Shown: positions 10,476 through 20,125, counted from the stretch's first letter. The stretch is DNA of 26,193 nucleotides from Acidobacteriota bacterium (GCA_947465645.1 CANIBQ010000069.1:1-26193); one strand, 5' to 3'. Numbers and translations: made by a program. Notes: generated from the sequence alone by a model not told the origin.

Positions 10476-12050
10476 ATGAATCACCACGATCACCTCGCTG
10501 ACCTGGAGCGGCGCGCCGAGCTGGGCGGCGGGGAAGAACGCCTTCGCCGCCAGCGCGACGCCGGCAAGCTGACGGCGCGCGAGCGGATCGACCTCCTGTT
10601 CGATCCCGGCACCTTCGAGGAAACCGATAAATTCGTCACGCATCGCTGCCGCGATTTCGGGATGGACCAGCAGGTCATCCCCGGCGACGGCGTGGTCTGC
10701 GGCCACGGACGAATCAACGGGCGGGTCACCTACGCGTTCGCGCAGGACTTCACCGTGTTCGGCGGGTCGCTGTCGGAAACCAACGCCGCCAAGATCGTCA
10801 AGATCATGGACCTGGCGATGAAGATGGGCGCGCCGATCGTCGGTCTCAACGATTCGGGTGGCGCGCGGATCCAGGAAGGCGTGCTGTCGCTTGGCGGCTA
10901 CGCGGACATTTTTCTTCGCAACACGCTGGCGTCGGGTGTCGTCCCGCAGATCTCCGCGATCATGGGGCCCTGCGCCGGCGGCGCGGTGTATTCGCCGGCC
11001 ATCACCGACTTCACCGTCATGGTGAAGAACACCAGCTACATGTTCGTCACCGGTCCCGACGTCATCCGCACGGTGACGCACGAGGAAGTGACGAAAGAGG
11101 AACTGGGCGGCGCGATGACGCACAACGAGAAGAGCGGCGTCGCGCACTTCGCGGCCGAGAGCGACCAGGAATGCCTGCGGCTCATCCGCGAGCTGCTGTC
11201 GTTCATGCCGTCCAACAACCTCGACGATCCGCCGCGCGCGGAGACGACCGACCCTGCGGACCGCGAGGACCCAGCGCTCGAGACCGTCGTGCCCGCGGCG
11301 CCGAACCAGCCGTACGACATGCTCGACGTCATCCACGCGGTGGTGGACGACCGCAACTTCCTCGAGGTGCACCAGCACTTCGCCCGCAACATGGTGGTCG
11401 GCTTCGCGCGGTTCGGCGGACGATCCGTGGGCATCGTCGCCAACCAGCCCGCGTACCTCGCCGGCACGCTCGACATCGATGCCTCGGTCAAGGGCGCGCG
11501 GTTCGTGAGATTTTGCGACGCGTTCAACATTCCGCTGGTGACGTTCGAGGACGTCCCCGGGTTTCTGCCGGGCACGGTGCAGGAGTTCGGCGGCATCATC
11601 CGCCACGGCGCGAAGCTCCTCTTCGCATTCGCGGAAGCGACCGTGCCGAAGGTGACGGTCATTACCCGCAAGGCGTACGGCGGGGCGTACTGCGTGATGT
11701 CGAGCAAGCACATCCGCGCGGACGTGAACTACGCGTGGCCGACGGCCGAGATCGCGGTGATGGGCGCGGAGGGAGCGGTCAACATCCTCTACAAGCGCGA
11801 GATCGAGTCCGCCGGGGACGTCGCCTTGGACGCCGAAGCGCGCAGCGCGAAGGTGGCCGCCGCCCGCGCGGCCAGGATCGCCGAGTACCGGGAGAAGTTC
11901 GCCAACCCGTATGTCGCCGCGGAGCAGGGGTTCATCGACCAGGTGATCGCGCCGCGGCTGACCCGCGCCAAGTTGATCGCCGCGCTCGCCGCGCTCGAGA
12001 CCAAGCGCGACAAGAACCCGCCGAAGAAGCACGGCAACATCCCGCTGTAG
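10476..12050 (+). CDS. Acyl-CoA carboxylase carboxyltransferase (beta) subunit, PccB-like
   Basis: 524 aa, a full-length biotin-dependent carboxyltransferase with two crotonase-like halves. It moves the carboxyl group from carboxybiotin to an acyl-CoA (propionyl- or acetyl-CoA). Seen: the N-terminal [20 protein letters not shown], oxyanion/binding loops SGGARIQEG (127-135) and [12 protein letters not shown] (164-175), then GFLPGT (362-367), AYGGAY (400-405) and the C-terminal [18 protein letters not shown]. At the specificity position (the Asp in AYGGAYDVM of typical propionyl-CoA carboxylases) there is Cys406, so the substrate may not be restricted to propionyl-CoA. Partner biotin carboxylase and carrier genes lie 2 kb downstream, separated by a membrane-protein gene. 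Confidence 0.93.
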   Translation: MNHHDHLADLERRAELGGGEERLRRQRDAGKLTARERIDLLFDPGTFEETDKFVTHRCRDFGMDQQVIPGDGVVCGHGRINGRVTYAFAQDFTVFGGSLSETNAAKIVKIMDLAMKMGAPIVGLNDSGGARIQEGVLSLGGYADIFLRNTLASGVVPQISAIMGPCAGGAVYSPAITDFTVMVKNTSYMFVTGPDVIRTVTHEEVTKEELGGAMTHNEKSGVAHFAAESDQECLRLIRELLSFMPSNNLDDPPRAETTDPADREDPALETVVPAAPNQPYDMLDVIHAVVDDRNFLEVHQHFARNMVVGFARFGGRSVGIVANQPAYLAGTLDIDASVKGARFVRFCDAFNIPLVTFEDVPGFLPGTVQEFGGIIRHGAKLLFAFAEATVPKVTVITRKAYGGAYCVMSSKHIRADVNYAWPTAEIAVMGAEGAVNILYKREIESAGDVALDAEARSAKVAAARAARIAEYREKFANPYVAAEQGFIDQVIAPRLTRAKLIAALAALETKRDKNPPKKHGNIPL

Positions 12051-12056
12051 ACGCTC

Positions 12057-13940
12057 GTGGGCATCGGGTCAGCAGCGCTCGTGTATGCGGCGGTGACCGC
12101 GCTGTTCTTTCGCAACCTGCTGCCGGATCTCGCGACCCACCTCTATTCCGATCTCGGCGACACGCTGCTGAACGCGTCGATCCTCTCGTGGAACGCCAGG
12201 CAGCTTCCGCTCACTGACGCCTGGTGGAACTTTCCCGGCTATACGCCGCTTCAGGGCGTGACGTCGTTTACCGAGCACCTGCTGCTCACGTATCCGATCG
12301 CGTCGCCGATCATCTGGGCGACCGGCAATCCCATCCTCGCGTACAACGTTCTCTTCCTGCTGGCACCGGTGCTCAACGGCGTGGCGATGTATGCGCTCGT
12401 CCGGGAGCTGACGCAGTCGCGCGTGGCGTCGTTGATGGCCGGCCTTGCCTTCGCCTTCGCGCCGTATCAGGCGGTGCAGCTCTCGCACATCCAGCAAATG
12501 ACGTCGTTCGGCATGCCCATCGCCTTGCTCGGGTTGCATCGCTACCTCGGCCGGGCTGCCCCCGACTCCGCTCAGGCCAATCCACCCGGCCCCGGCACCG
12601 GTCAGGAGCGCTCGCGGCGCGAACGGCACGCGCTGGCGCTGTTCGGCGTCGGCTGGTTCGTCACCGCGCTTTCGAACGCCTACACGCTTATGTTCTTTCC
12701 TGTCCTGGTCGCCCTGTGGTGCACCTGGTTTGTGCGCCCGCGCGAGTGGCGGCGGCTGGTGCCCGTCGCGATCACCGCCGTGGTCGTGGTACTGCCGCTG
12801 GCGCCGCTCCTGTGGGGCTACCACGTGCGACACGCGGCGTACGGGCTGGTACGCGGGTTCACCGAGATCCGCAGCTTCAGCGCCGACATCGTCGGACTGG
12901 GCGGGATGTATTTCCGCTCGATGGCGTGGCGCGGGATCCTGCCGCACGACTTCGAAGAGGGGGCGCTCTTTCCAGGATTCACGATCGCCGCACTCGCTGG
13001 TTTTGCAGTCTATGCCAGCCGGGCGGACCTTGCCCGATGCGGCGCGGACCTTCACGGTCCGCGACGACGGTGGTCGCGCCGGTTGCTCGTCACATCGGCG
13101 GTCCTCACGCTCATCGTCCTCGCGCGCGTCTGGACCGGCCCCTGGGGATGGCACTTCGGACGCATTCCGCTGCCGCCGTTTCAACCGATGCGCCTGTTCA
13201 CCGTGGCGTTCGTGACATGCCTGGCGGGCCTTGTAGCGACCGCGACCGCGCGCCGCGCGTGGCAGCGGCGTGATCCGGTGATGTTCTACGCGATTGCCGT
13301 CGTGGTGTTGGGGCTGCTGGCCCTCGGACCCGAGCCCGCGTGGGAGCAGCCGTGGCGGGCGTTGTGGTTCGGCCCGTACCGGCTGCTGATGGAACTGCCC
13401 GGCTTCGACAGCGTGCGCGTGCCCGCCCGGACGTGGCTTCTGGCGGTCCTCTGCCTGGCGGTGCTGGCGGGATGCGGCGTCGCAACGATGCTGCAGCGGT
13501 ACGTGCGACATCGCCGCATACTGGTGGCCGCAATCGCCATGGCCATCGTCTGCGAAGGGTGGACCTACGACCAGACATACCTGGTGCCGCGGCCGATGAG
13601 GCCGGGCGTCATTCCGCAGGGCGCCGTGGTCCTCGACCTGCCGATGGAAGAGGGTTACTGGAACGCGGTGCCGCAGTATCGCGGCGTCGTCGGGCACTAC
13701 CGAACCATCAACGGGTACAGCGGCTACGAACCGGCGCACTTCACGCCGCTGCGTCGCGCGCTCGCCGACATGGTTCCCGGCGCGCTCGATTCGTATCGCC
13801 GCGGCTCGGATCTCTACGTCATCATCCGTCCCGGCCAGACCGCCGACGTGACCAGATGGCTGACGTCCCAGGATGGCACGGAGCATCTGTTCGACGTCGA
13901 CCAGGTGAGAATCTACCGGATGGGCCGTCTGCCGCAGTAA
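12057..13940 (+). CDS. Polytopic membrane protein, GT-C-like glycosyltransferase suspected
   Basis: 627 aa from a GTG 6 nt after the carboxylase stop. About 11-12 hydrophobic helices span residues 1-500, followed by a soluble C-terminal part (about 510-627). The first large loop carries SDLGDTLLNASILSWN, the acidic pair often seen in GT-C enzymes using polyprenyl-linked sugars; this assignment is by architecture only. It interrupts the carboxylase cluster and has no obvious metabolic link to it. Two repeat-derived segments lie inside: a degenerate palindromic element coding for a Pro/Gly/Arg-rich cytoplasmic loop at 12560-12617 and a TTCA-loop hairpin at 13043-13063. Confidence 0.7.
   Translation: MGIGSAALVYAAVTALFFRNLLPDLATHLYSDLGDTLLNASILSWNARQLPLTDAWWNFPGYTPLQGVTSFTEHLLLTYPIASPIIWATGNPILAYNVLFLLAPVLNGVAMYALVRELTQSRVASLMAGLAFAFAPYQAVQLSHIQQMTSFGMPIALLGLHRYLGRAAPDSAQANPPGPGTGQERSRRERHALALFGVGWFVTALSNAYTLMFFPVLVALWCTWFVRPREWRRLVPVAITAVVVVLPLAPLLWGYHVRHAAYGLVRGFTEIRSFSADIVGLGGMYFRSMAWRGILPHDFEEGALFPGFTIAALAGFAVYASRADLARCGADLHGPRRRWSRRLLVTSAVLTLIVLARVWTGPWGWHFGRIPLPPFQPMRLFTVAFVTCLAGLVATATARRAWQRRDPVMFYAIAVVVLGLLALGPEPAWEQPWRALWFGPYRLLMELPGFDSVRVPARTWLLAVLCLAVLAGCGVATMLQRYVRHRRILVAAIAMAIVCEGWTYDQTYLVPRPMRPGVIPQGAVVLDLPMEEGYWNAVPQYRGVVGHYRTINGYSGYEPAHFTPLRRALADMVPGALDSYRRGSDLYVIIRPGQTADVTRWLTSQDGTEHLFDVDQVRIYRMGRLPQ
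12560..12617. repeat. Eroded copy of the CGACTTCGCTCAGGGC inverted-repeat element
   Basis: The left arm at 12560-12579 matches the left arm of the element at 342-361 at 16 of 20 positions (core GACTCCGCTCAGG). The right arm, about 12600-12617 (GGTCAGGAGCGCTCGCGG), is more decayed. It encodes a loop with DSAQA and QERSRRE, peptides of the kind these elements give in other frames. Confidence 0.35.
13043..13063. repeat. TTCA-loop palindrome inside the membrane-protein CDS
   Basis: An 8-bp perfect stem CGCGGACC/GGTCCGCG with a TTCAC loop. It falls in a hydrophilic loop of the protein (RADLARCGADLHGPRRRWSRR). A second CGGACCTT lies 20 nt upstream. It shares the TTCA loop with the intergenic palindromes at 954 and 9784. 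Confidence 0.55.
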
Positions 13941-13985
13941 CGCATGACCCCTTCGTGAACGCAGCCGGTGAGGGACCCTAAGTGC

Positions 13986-13991
13986 TAGAAT
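13986..13991 (+). promoter_or_regulatory. Putative -10 element TAGAAT before the biotin carboxylase gene
   Basis: TAGAAT is followed by 9 nt and a TTG start at 14001. The spacing is slightly longer than at the other leaderless candidates, and a GGGGA just before the start is too close for a normal ribosome binding site. Confidence 0.4.
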
Positions 13992-14000
13992 TGCGGGGAT

Positions 14001-15503
14001 TTGCACAAGATTCTCATCGCCAATCGCGGCGAGATCGCGGTCCGGGTGATCCGCGCGTGCCGGGACATGGGGCTGAGGTCGGTCGCCGTGTTTTCCGACT
14101 GCGATCGCACCGCGCGGCACGTGCGGATGGCGGACGAAGCGTGCGCGATCGGCGGCAATCCGCCGGCTGAGAGTTACCTTCGCATCGACCGCATCATCGA
14201 CGCCGCGCGCCGGACGGGCGCCGATGCGGTGCATCCGGGGTACGGCTTCCTCGCCGAGAACGAAGCGTTCGCCGCCGCCTGCGGCGACGCTGGCCTGACC
14301 TTCATCGGTCCAACCCCCAAGGCCATCGAGCTCATGGGCAGCAAGACCGCGGCGCGCCAGGCGGCGATCGATGCGGGCGTGCCCGTGGTGCCAGGGACGG
14401 AGGCGGCGCTCGGTCCAGACGTGCCGGTCGCGGACGTCGGCGCGATCGCCGAGCGGATCGGCTATCCAGTCATGATCAAGGCCGTCGCCGGCGGCGGCGG
14501 CAAAGGCATGCGCGTCGTGACCGAGTCGGCCGAATTGCCCGGCGCGATCCGCGCCGCGCGATCGGAAGCGGACGCGGCCTTCGGCGACTCGTCGATCTAT
14601 CTCGAGCGCCGGCTCCTGCGGCCGCGCCACATCGAGGTGCAGCTCCTCGGCGATCACTACGGACGAGTGCTGCCGTTTGTCGAGCGCGAGTGCTCGATTC
14701 AGCGCCGCCATCAGAAGGTCATCGAGGAGACGCCCTCGCCGGTCGTCACGCCGGCGCTGCGCGCGAAACTGACCAGCGCGGCGGCCGCCGTCGCGCGATC
14801 GGTCGGCTACACCAACGCGGGCACCATCGAGTTTCTCGTCGACCCGGACGGCAGCTTCTACTTCCTCGAGATGAACACGCGGCTGCAGGTCGAGCACCCG
14901 ATCACCGAGATGGTGACGGGCGTCGATCTGGTGGCCTGGCAGATCCGCATCGCCCGCGGTGAGCGGCTCGACCTCGGCCCTGAGACGCTGCTCGCGCCGA
15001 GGGGCCACGCGATCGAGTGCCGCATCTACGCCGAAGACCCCGACGCCGGATTCATGCCCTCGCCCGGCCGCATCACCACGCTCCGGGTGCCGGGTGGCCC
15101 GGGGATTCGCGACGACGGCGGGGCGGACGAGGGCGGCGAGGTGCCCATCTATTACGACCCGCTGATCTCCAAGCTGGTGGCCCTGGGCGAGGATCGGCCG
15201 GAGGCCATTGCCCGGATGGACCGCGCGCTGCGCGAGTACGAGGTCCTCGGTATCCGCACGACTGTCCCCTTTTTCCGCTGGATGCTCGCGCAGCCCGCGT
15301 TCCTCGACGGGAATTTCCACACTGGCTATCTGGACGAGCTATTGCAGCAGCGCCAGGGCGAGCCGTTCATCATCCCGGATGAGGACAGCGACGAGGTCGC
15401 CGCAATCGCTGCCGCACTTCACGCCGTTTCACGTGAGGACACGCGCCCGGCGGCGAATTCGGCGTGGACGAGAGGCGCGCGGCTCGAGGCCTTGCGCGGG
15501 TGA
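14001..15503 (+). CDS. Biotin carboxylase subunit of acyl-CoA carboxylase
   Basis: 500 aa with a TTG start; the alignment to the family (LHKILIANRGEIAVRVIRACRDMG) makes this start nearly certain. It carboxylates biotin with ATP and bicarbonate. Visible: the N-terminal Rossmann part, the ATP-grasp glycine loop GGGGKGM (164-170), the active-site stretch ECSIQRRHQKVIEETPS (230-246), EMNTRLQVEHPITE with the catalytic Glu and Arg, and the C-terminal GYLDELL. The protein ends about 50 residues after the canonical BC domain and has no biotin-carrier domain; that function is in the next gene, which overlaps by 4 nt (GTGA). Confidence 0.94.
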   Translation: MHKILIANRGEIAVRVIRACRDMGLRSVAVFSDCDRTARHVRMADEACAIGGNPPAESYLRIDRIIDAARRTGADAVHPGYGFLAENEAFAAACGDAGLTFIGPTPKAIELMGSKTAARQAAIDAGVPVVPGTEAALGPDVPVADVGAIAERIGYPVMIKAVAGGGGKGMRVVTESAELPGAIRAARSEADAAFGDSSIYLERRLLRPRHIEVQLLGDHYGRVLPFVERECSIQRRHQKVIEETPSPVVTPALRAKLTSAAAAVARSVGYTNAGTIEFLVDPDGSFYFLEMNTRLQVEHPITEMVTGVDLVAWQIRIARGERLDLGPETLLAPRGHAIECRIYAEDPDAGFMPSPGRITTLRVPGGPGIRDDGGADEGGEVPIYYDPLISKLVALGEDRPEAIARMDRALREYEVLGIRTTVPFFRWMLAQPAFLDGNFHTGYLDELLQQRQGEPFIIPDEDSDEVAAIAAALHAVSREDTRPAANSAWTRGARLEALRG

Positions 15504-15991
15504 GGTTCGAGATCGAAGCTGCGGGGCGTACCAGGACTGTAGAAATCACACGCCAGGGCAAAAGTTACCTCGTCCGGGTCGACGGCCAGCCACACGCGGT
15601 GGACGTCGCACGGACCGGGAGCTCGTGGTCGCTGCTGATCGGCAGCCGCAGTTACGAGGTCGCGTTCGTCCGGCGGCCGGGCGGCGATACGCTCGTATAT
15701 GTGGACGGTCACGCGGTCGTGACCCGGCGGGCGGGCCTGATGCGATCCGTGGCAGGCGCTTCCGACGCGCGCGTCGGCCCGCAGCCGATCCTGGCGCCGA
15801 TGCCGGGACGCATCCTCAAGGTGCTGGTCAAGACGGGCGAGGCGGTCGCCGCACGGCAGGGGCTGGTCGTGGTCGAAGCGATGAAGATGGAGAACGAGCT
15901 GCGATCGCCGAAAGCCGGGACGGTGGCCGAGGTCAGAGTCTCGGAAGGCATGTCGGTTGAAGCGAACGCGGTGTTGGTGGTCGTCGATTGA
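15500..15991 (+). CDS. Biotin carboxyl carrier subunit (biotin/lipoyl-binding protein)
   Basis: 163 aa from the GTG at 15500, which overlaps the biotin carboxylase stop by 4 nt; a GTG at 15464 would extend it by 12 residues into the neighbour. Residues 1-80 are a beta-rich region resembling the linker/BT part of propionyl-CoA carboxylase alpha subunits. Residues 94-163 are the biotinyl domain with PILAPMPGRILKVLVKTGE and the biotin motif EAMKM, biotinylated Lys129. With the upstream BC gene it reconstitutes the function of a single alpha chain. It serves the carboxyltransferase at 10476. Confidence 0.92.
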   Translation: MRFEIEAAGRTRTVEITRQGKSYLVRVDGQPHAVDVARTGSSWSLLIGSRSYEVAFVRRPGGDTLVYVDGHAVVTRRAGLMRSVAGASDARVGPQPILAPMPGRILKVLVKTGEAVAARQGLVVVEAMKMENELRSPKAGTVAEVRVSEGMSVEANAVLVVVD

Positions 15992-16000
15992 TCCCTTGCG

Positions 16001-16006
16001 TATAGT
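16001..16006 (+). promoter_or_regulatory. Putative -10 element TATAGT of a leaderless promoter
   Basis: TATAGT is followed by 6 nt (CGTCCA) and the TTG start of the TamB-like gene at 16013. No Shine-Dalgarno is present. This is the best -10 match in the group and would give the tamB-omp85 operon its own promoter. Confidence 0.55.
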
Positions 16007-16012
16007 CGTCCA

Positions 16013-19000
16013 TTGAAACGGATTTTCGCGCATCCCCTCACGCAGAAGACGCGCCTTGCCATCAAGGCCGTGGTGATCGCGTGCGCCGTGATCCTCGCGG
16101 TGGCGTTCGTCACGACGCTCTCGGTGGACCTCGGCCCCGTCCTCAAGGAGCGCGCGGAAAAAGCGGCCTCCGATTTCATGAAGCGGCCGATGCACATCGG
16201 ACGGCTGTCCGTGCACCTCTGGCGCGGACGGTTCGTGCTCGAAGACCTGATCATCGAAGGACTCACCCCGGAGTCGCGCCCGTTTCTCAACGCGCGGCGC
16301 ATCAGCATCTCGATGCCCTGGAGCACGCTCATCACGCGCCGGGTGGTGTTCGACGCCATCGAGATGGTCGACTGGACGATGTACGTCGAGTATTTTCCAG
16401 ACGGCCGCATCAGTTTCCCGAACTTCCGCAGCAACAGGCCGCGCGGCCAGTCGTCGTGGACGACGACGCTGCAGTATGTGAGGGCGCACCGGGGAGAATT
16501 CACCTACCAGGACCACGGCACGCCCTGGGGCATCGTCAGCCGCAACCTCGACGTCACCGTCACCAGGCCGACCTCGGAATACCGCGGCCAGGCCAGCTTC
16601 TCCAACGGCACCATCTCGATTCAGAGCTACGTGCCGATGAGCGCCGACATGTCGACGATCTTCCGCATCGTCGACGGCAAGCTGATGATGGACCGGATTG
16701 ACCTGCTCACCGACGGCGCGAAGTCCGAGCTCACCGGCGTGGTGGACATCGCGCAATGGCCCGAGCAGATCTACCAGGTGAAGTCACGGGTCAACTTCCC
16801 GCGGATGCGGGAGCTGTTCTTCGCCCGTGACCGTTTCTCCCTGCATGGGGAGGGCGACTTCACCGGCACCTTTCATCTCTATAAAGAGGAGGTCAACGGC
16901 AGGTCGCGCACCGGCCGCGAGCTCAAGGGCAACTTCCACAGCACCGAGGCCGGCGTGAACGACTACCGGTTCGGCGACCTGCGCGGGTCGCTGATCTGGG
17001 TGCCCGAGTTCTTCGAGGTCACCGAAGCCACCTCCACCCTCTACGGGGGCACGTCGCGATTCGGCTTCAAGTGGGCGCCGCTCGGCGTGCCAGGCGTGCG
17101 CGCGACCGCCACCTTCGACGCGTCGTACCAGGACGTGGACCTCACCGAGTTCAGCAACTTTCTGGAGATGCAGGGGCTGCGGCTGGCCGGCCGCGCGACG
17201 GGCCGCAACCTCCTGATCTGGCCGCAGGGCCGCTTCTCGGAACACCGCGGCGACGGCGAGGTTCGCGTCGATCCGCCCGGCGGCGTCAACCTCATGAGAC
17301 GAGAGATGTCGCCCTCGGAGGTCGCCGTGGCGGACCGCCGTGCCCTGCTGTCTATTGCCGATCGGCCGCCGTTCGACGCGCAACTGCCGCGCGAGCCGGT
17401 GCCCATCGGGGGCAGTCTCACCTATTCGTACGACGCCGACACGATCGACCTGGGGCCGAGCCGTATCGCCACGGCCGAGACCTACGTAGAGTTCGAAGGC
17501 CGCACCGATTACCTGGACGCGACGCGCATCCCGTTTCACGTGACGACCTCCGACTGGCAGGAAAGCGACCGCGTCTTCGCGGGCGTGCTCACCGCGCTCA
17601 ACTCGAGGACCACCCCCATCGACATCGGCGGCTACGGTACCTTCGACGGCGTCGTCCTCGGCGATCTGCGCCGGCCGCGGATCGAAGGGACGTTCGCCGG
17701 CGAGCGCATGCGCGCCTTCGACGTCGTCTGGGGTACGACCACCGGTGACGCGATCATCGAGAACAGCTACGCCGACGTGACCAACGGCCTCGTCCGCGCG
17801 GGCGATTCAACGATCCATGTGGACGGCCGCTTCTCGGTTGGATTTCCGCGCCGCGACGGCGGCGAGGAGATCAACGCGCGGATCCGCCTCATCCGACGTC
17901 CGCTCAGCGACCTGCGGCATGCGTTCGAGCTCGACGACTACGACGTTGACGGCCAGTTCTCGGGCGAGTTCCACGTCTTCGGCCATTACCTGGCGCCCCT
18001 CGGCTTCGGGCAGATGGCCATTGTCGAAGGCATCGCCTACGGCGAGCCGTTCGAGCAGGCGACCTCCGCCCTGCGGCTCGAGGGCGACGGCGTGCGGATG
18101 GACTCGATTGCGATGGTCAAGGGCGGTGGCCGGGGCACCGGCGCCGCCTGGGTCGACTGGGACGGCAACTATTCTTTCAACTTCGATGCCCGAAGGATCC
18201 CGATCGAGTCGGTGGCGCTCGCGCAGTCTCCCAACACCCCCGCGCTCTCGGGCTACCTCGACTTCTCGGCCGCCGGCAGCGCCACCTTCGACGCGCCGCG
18301 GTACGACGTGCGCGGCACGATCAGCGACTTCTTCGTGGGCGATGAGGGCATCGGTCAGGTGGCCGGGACGATCAACATCGCCGGCGAGCTGCTCACGCTG
18401 AAGGTCGAGGCCGCATCCCCGCGCCTTGCCGTGTCGGGGTCGGGCAGGGTCTCCCTGACGCCGCAGATGGACGCGGATCTGACCTTCAGCATCGCCGACA
18501 CGTCGCTCGACCCGTACCTCCGCGCGTTCAATCCGGAGCTCTCGCCCTTTACCACCGCCGTCGCCAGCGGCAACGTTCGTGTCGTCGGCGAGCTGGCAGA
18601 CATCGATCGCCTGCTGGTGGACGCGACCGTCGATCGCCTCGACCTGCGCCTCTTCGACTACCGGCTTCGCAACGCGACGCCGATCCGCATGGCGCTCGAC
18701 CGCCACACGATGCGCATCAGCGAGATGCGGCTCACCGGCGAGGACACGCAGTTGGACATCACCGGCGTCGTCAACCTGCACGACGAGCGCATCGCGGTGC
18801 GCGCCACCGGCGACGCCGGGATGGGCATCCTGCAGGGGTTCGTCCCGAACATCCGCAGCTCCGGCCGCGCGATGCTCGAGGCCGCGTTCGAAGGACCGAT
18901 GAGCGACCCGCTCGTCACCGGCACCATGACGGTGGAGAACGGCCGCATCCGTCATTTCGATCTGCCGCACGCGCTCGAGAGCATTTCCGGCCCGGTGCGC

Positions 19001-20125
19001 TTCGATACCCGCGGCATCCGGATCGACGAGCTCACCGCGCAGCTTGGCGGCGGTCCGGTGCGGTTTGGCGGCACCGTTGACGTCGAGCGCTATCGGCCGG
19101 TGCGCCTCGACATCCAGATGTCCGGCGAGAATATGCGCCTGCGGTTTCCCGAGGGGATGCGGTCGCTGGTGGACGCCGACCTGACGCTGCAGGGTCCGGT
19201 CGAAGGCCCCACCCTCGCTGGCGCTGTCGTGGTGCGGAGCGCCGTATATGCCCAGCCGCTCGGCTCCGGCGGCAGCCTCTTCGACCTGACCGGCAGTGCC
19301 CCCGCCACGCAGGGCGGCGGTGGAGGGCCGGCCACGACGCTGCCGTTGAACTATGACGTGCGGATCACCGCGCCGGCGACACTGCGCGTCGAGAGCAACC
19401 AGGTGCGAGTCACGGCCACGGCCGACCTGCAGCTGCGCGGTACGTTCGATCGTCCGCTGCTCTTCGGCCGCGCCGAGATCGACCGCGGCGAGGTCGCCTT
19501 CGAAGGCCGGCGTTACACCATCAATCGAGGGACGATTGACTTCAACAACCCCATTCGCATCCAGCCGTTCTTCGACATCGAGACGGAGACTCGCGTGCGC
19601 GTTCCCGGCCAGACCTACCGCGTCATCGGACGCGCGGCTGGCACCTTCGATCGACTGACGTTTTCCTTCGATTCGGATCCGCCGCTGCCCGAGGTCGAGG
19701 TGCTCGCCATGCTGCTCAGCGACGTGACGCCAGGGCAGGACGTCGAGTTCCGCCGGTTCAGCACCGACATCACGCCGCAGCAGCAGCTCCTGCGCGAGCG
19801 CGCGACGCGGGCACTGACGGGGACGCTCTCATCAGAAGTGGGCCGCGTTGTCGAGCAGACCTTCGGCGTGGACACGTTCCAGTTGACGCCGTCGCTGGTC
19901 GATCCCAACTCGCAGTCGTCGCGACTCGATCCGGCGGCGCGCCTGACGATCGGCAAGCGCCTGTCCGACCGCATCTACCTGACCTATTCCCGCAGCCTCT
20001 CCTCGTCGACGCGCGATCAGATCATCCTGCTCGAGTACGATCAGACCGACCGCTTCTCCTGGATCCTCTCGCGCAACGAGGATCGCACCTACGCGCTCGA
20101 TGTTCGAGTCCGCCACGCCTTCTGA
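16013..20125 (+). CDS. tamB: TamB-like (DUF490/AsmA-like) inner-membrane-anchored envelope protein
   Basis: 1370 aa with a TTG start, set by the -10 element 6 nt upstream and by the signal anchor that begins at once (MKRIFAHPL, hydrophobic 18-40). The long middle has repeated beta-strand units typical of the AsmA/TamB bridge family, which form a groove across the periplasm, probably carrying phospholipids to, or helping assembly at, the outer membrane. The conserved C-terminal TamB domain (about residues 1100-1370) shows FGRAEIDRGEVAFEGRRYTINRGTIDF, IQPFFDIETETRV and the terminal RHAF. A low-complexity Gly stretch lies near residue 1103. The stop overlaps the start of the Omp85 gene by 1 nt, as expected for a TamA/TamB-type pair. 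Confidence 0.9.
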   Translation: MKRIFAHPLTQKTRLAIKAVVIACAVILAVAFVTTLSVDLGPVLKERAEKAASDFMKRPMHIGRLSVHLWRGRFVLEDLIIEGLTPESRPFLNARRISISMPWSTLITRRVVFDAIEMVDWTMYVEYFPDGRISFPNFRSNRPRGQSSWTTTLQYVRAHRGEFTYQDHGTPWGIVSRNLDVTVTRPTSEYRGQASFSNGTISIQSYVPMSADMSTIFRIVDGKLMMDRIDLLTDGAKSELTGVVDIAQWPEQIYQVKSRVNFPRMRELFFARDRFSLHGEGDFTGTFHLYKEEVNGRSRTGRELKGNFHSTEAGVNDYRFGDLRGSLIWVPEFFEVTEATSTLYGGTSRFGFKWAPLGVPGVRATATFDASYQDVDLTEFSNFLEMQGLRLAGRATGRNLLIWPQGRFSEHRGDGEVRVDPPGGVNLMRREMSPSEVAVADRRALLSIADRPPFDAQLPREPVPIGGSLTYSYDADTIDLGPSRIATAETYVEFEGRTDYLDATRIPFHVTTSDWQESDRVFAGVLTALNSRTTPIDIGGYGTFDGVVLGDLRRPRIEGTFAGERMRAFDVVWGTTTGDAIIENSYADVTNGLVRAGDSTIHVDGRFSVGFPRRDGGEEINARIRLIRRPLSDLRHAFELDDYDVDGQFSGEFHVFGHYLAPLGFGQMAIVEGIAYGEPFEQATSALRLEGDGVRMDSIAMVKGGGRGTGAAWVDWDGNYSFNFDARRIPIESVALAQSPNTPALSGYLDFSAAGSATFDAPRYDVRGTISDFFVGDEGIGQVAGTINIAGELLTLKVEAASPRLAVSGSGRVSLTPQMDADLTFSIADTSLDPYLRAFNPELSPFTTAVASGNVRVVGELADIDRLLVDATVDRLDLRLFDYRLRNATPIRMALDRHTMRISEMRLTGEDTQLDITGVVNLHDERIAVRATGDAGMGILQGFVPNIRSSGRAMLEAAFEGPMSDPLVTGTMTVENGRIRHFDLPHALESISGPVRFDTRGIRIDELTAQLGGGPVRFGGTVDVERYRPVRLDIQMSGENMRLRFPEGMRSLVDADLTLQGPVEGPTLAGAVVVRSAVYAQPLGSGGSLFDLTGSAPATQGGGGGPATTLPLNYDVRITAPATLRVESNQVRVTATADLQLRGTFDRPLLFGRAEIDRGEVAFEGRRYTINRGTIDFNNPIRIQPFFDIETETRVRVPGQTYRVIGRAAGTFDRLTFSFDSDPPLPEVEVLAMLLSDVTPGQDVEFRRFSTDITPQQQLLRERATRALTGTLSSEVGRVVEQTFGVDTFQLTPSLVDPNSQSSRLDPAARLTIGKRLSDRIYLTYSRSLSSSTRDQIILLEYDQTDRFSWILSRNEDRTYALDVRVRHAF

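Noticed and set aside
12051..12056. TAGACG before the GTG at 12057 as another leaderless -10
   Set aside because: It is made of the carboxylase stop codon, the spacing is only 3-4 nt and the hexamer lacks the final T.
13150..13165. TGGCACTTCGGACGCA, a sigma-54-like match with GG-N10-GC
   Set aside because: Inside the membrane-protein gene with a poor -12 part (ACGCA rather than TTGCA) and no gene start downstream.
12069..15320. 1083-codon open frame on the minus strand
   Set aside because: His/Arg-rich, no domain, lies opposite two well-supported genes; a shadow of GC-rich codon use.
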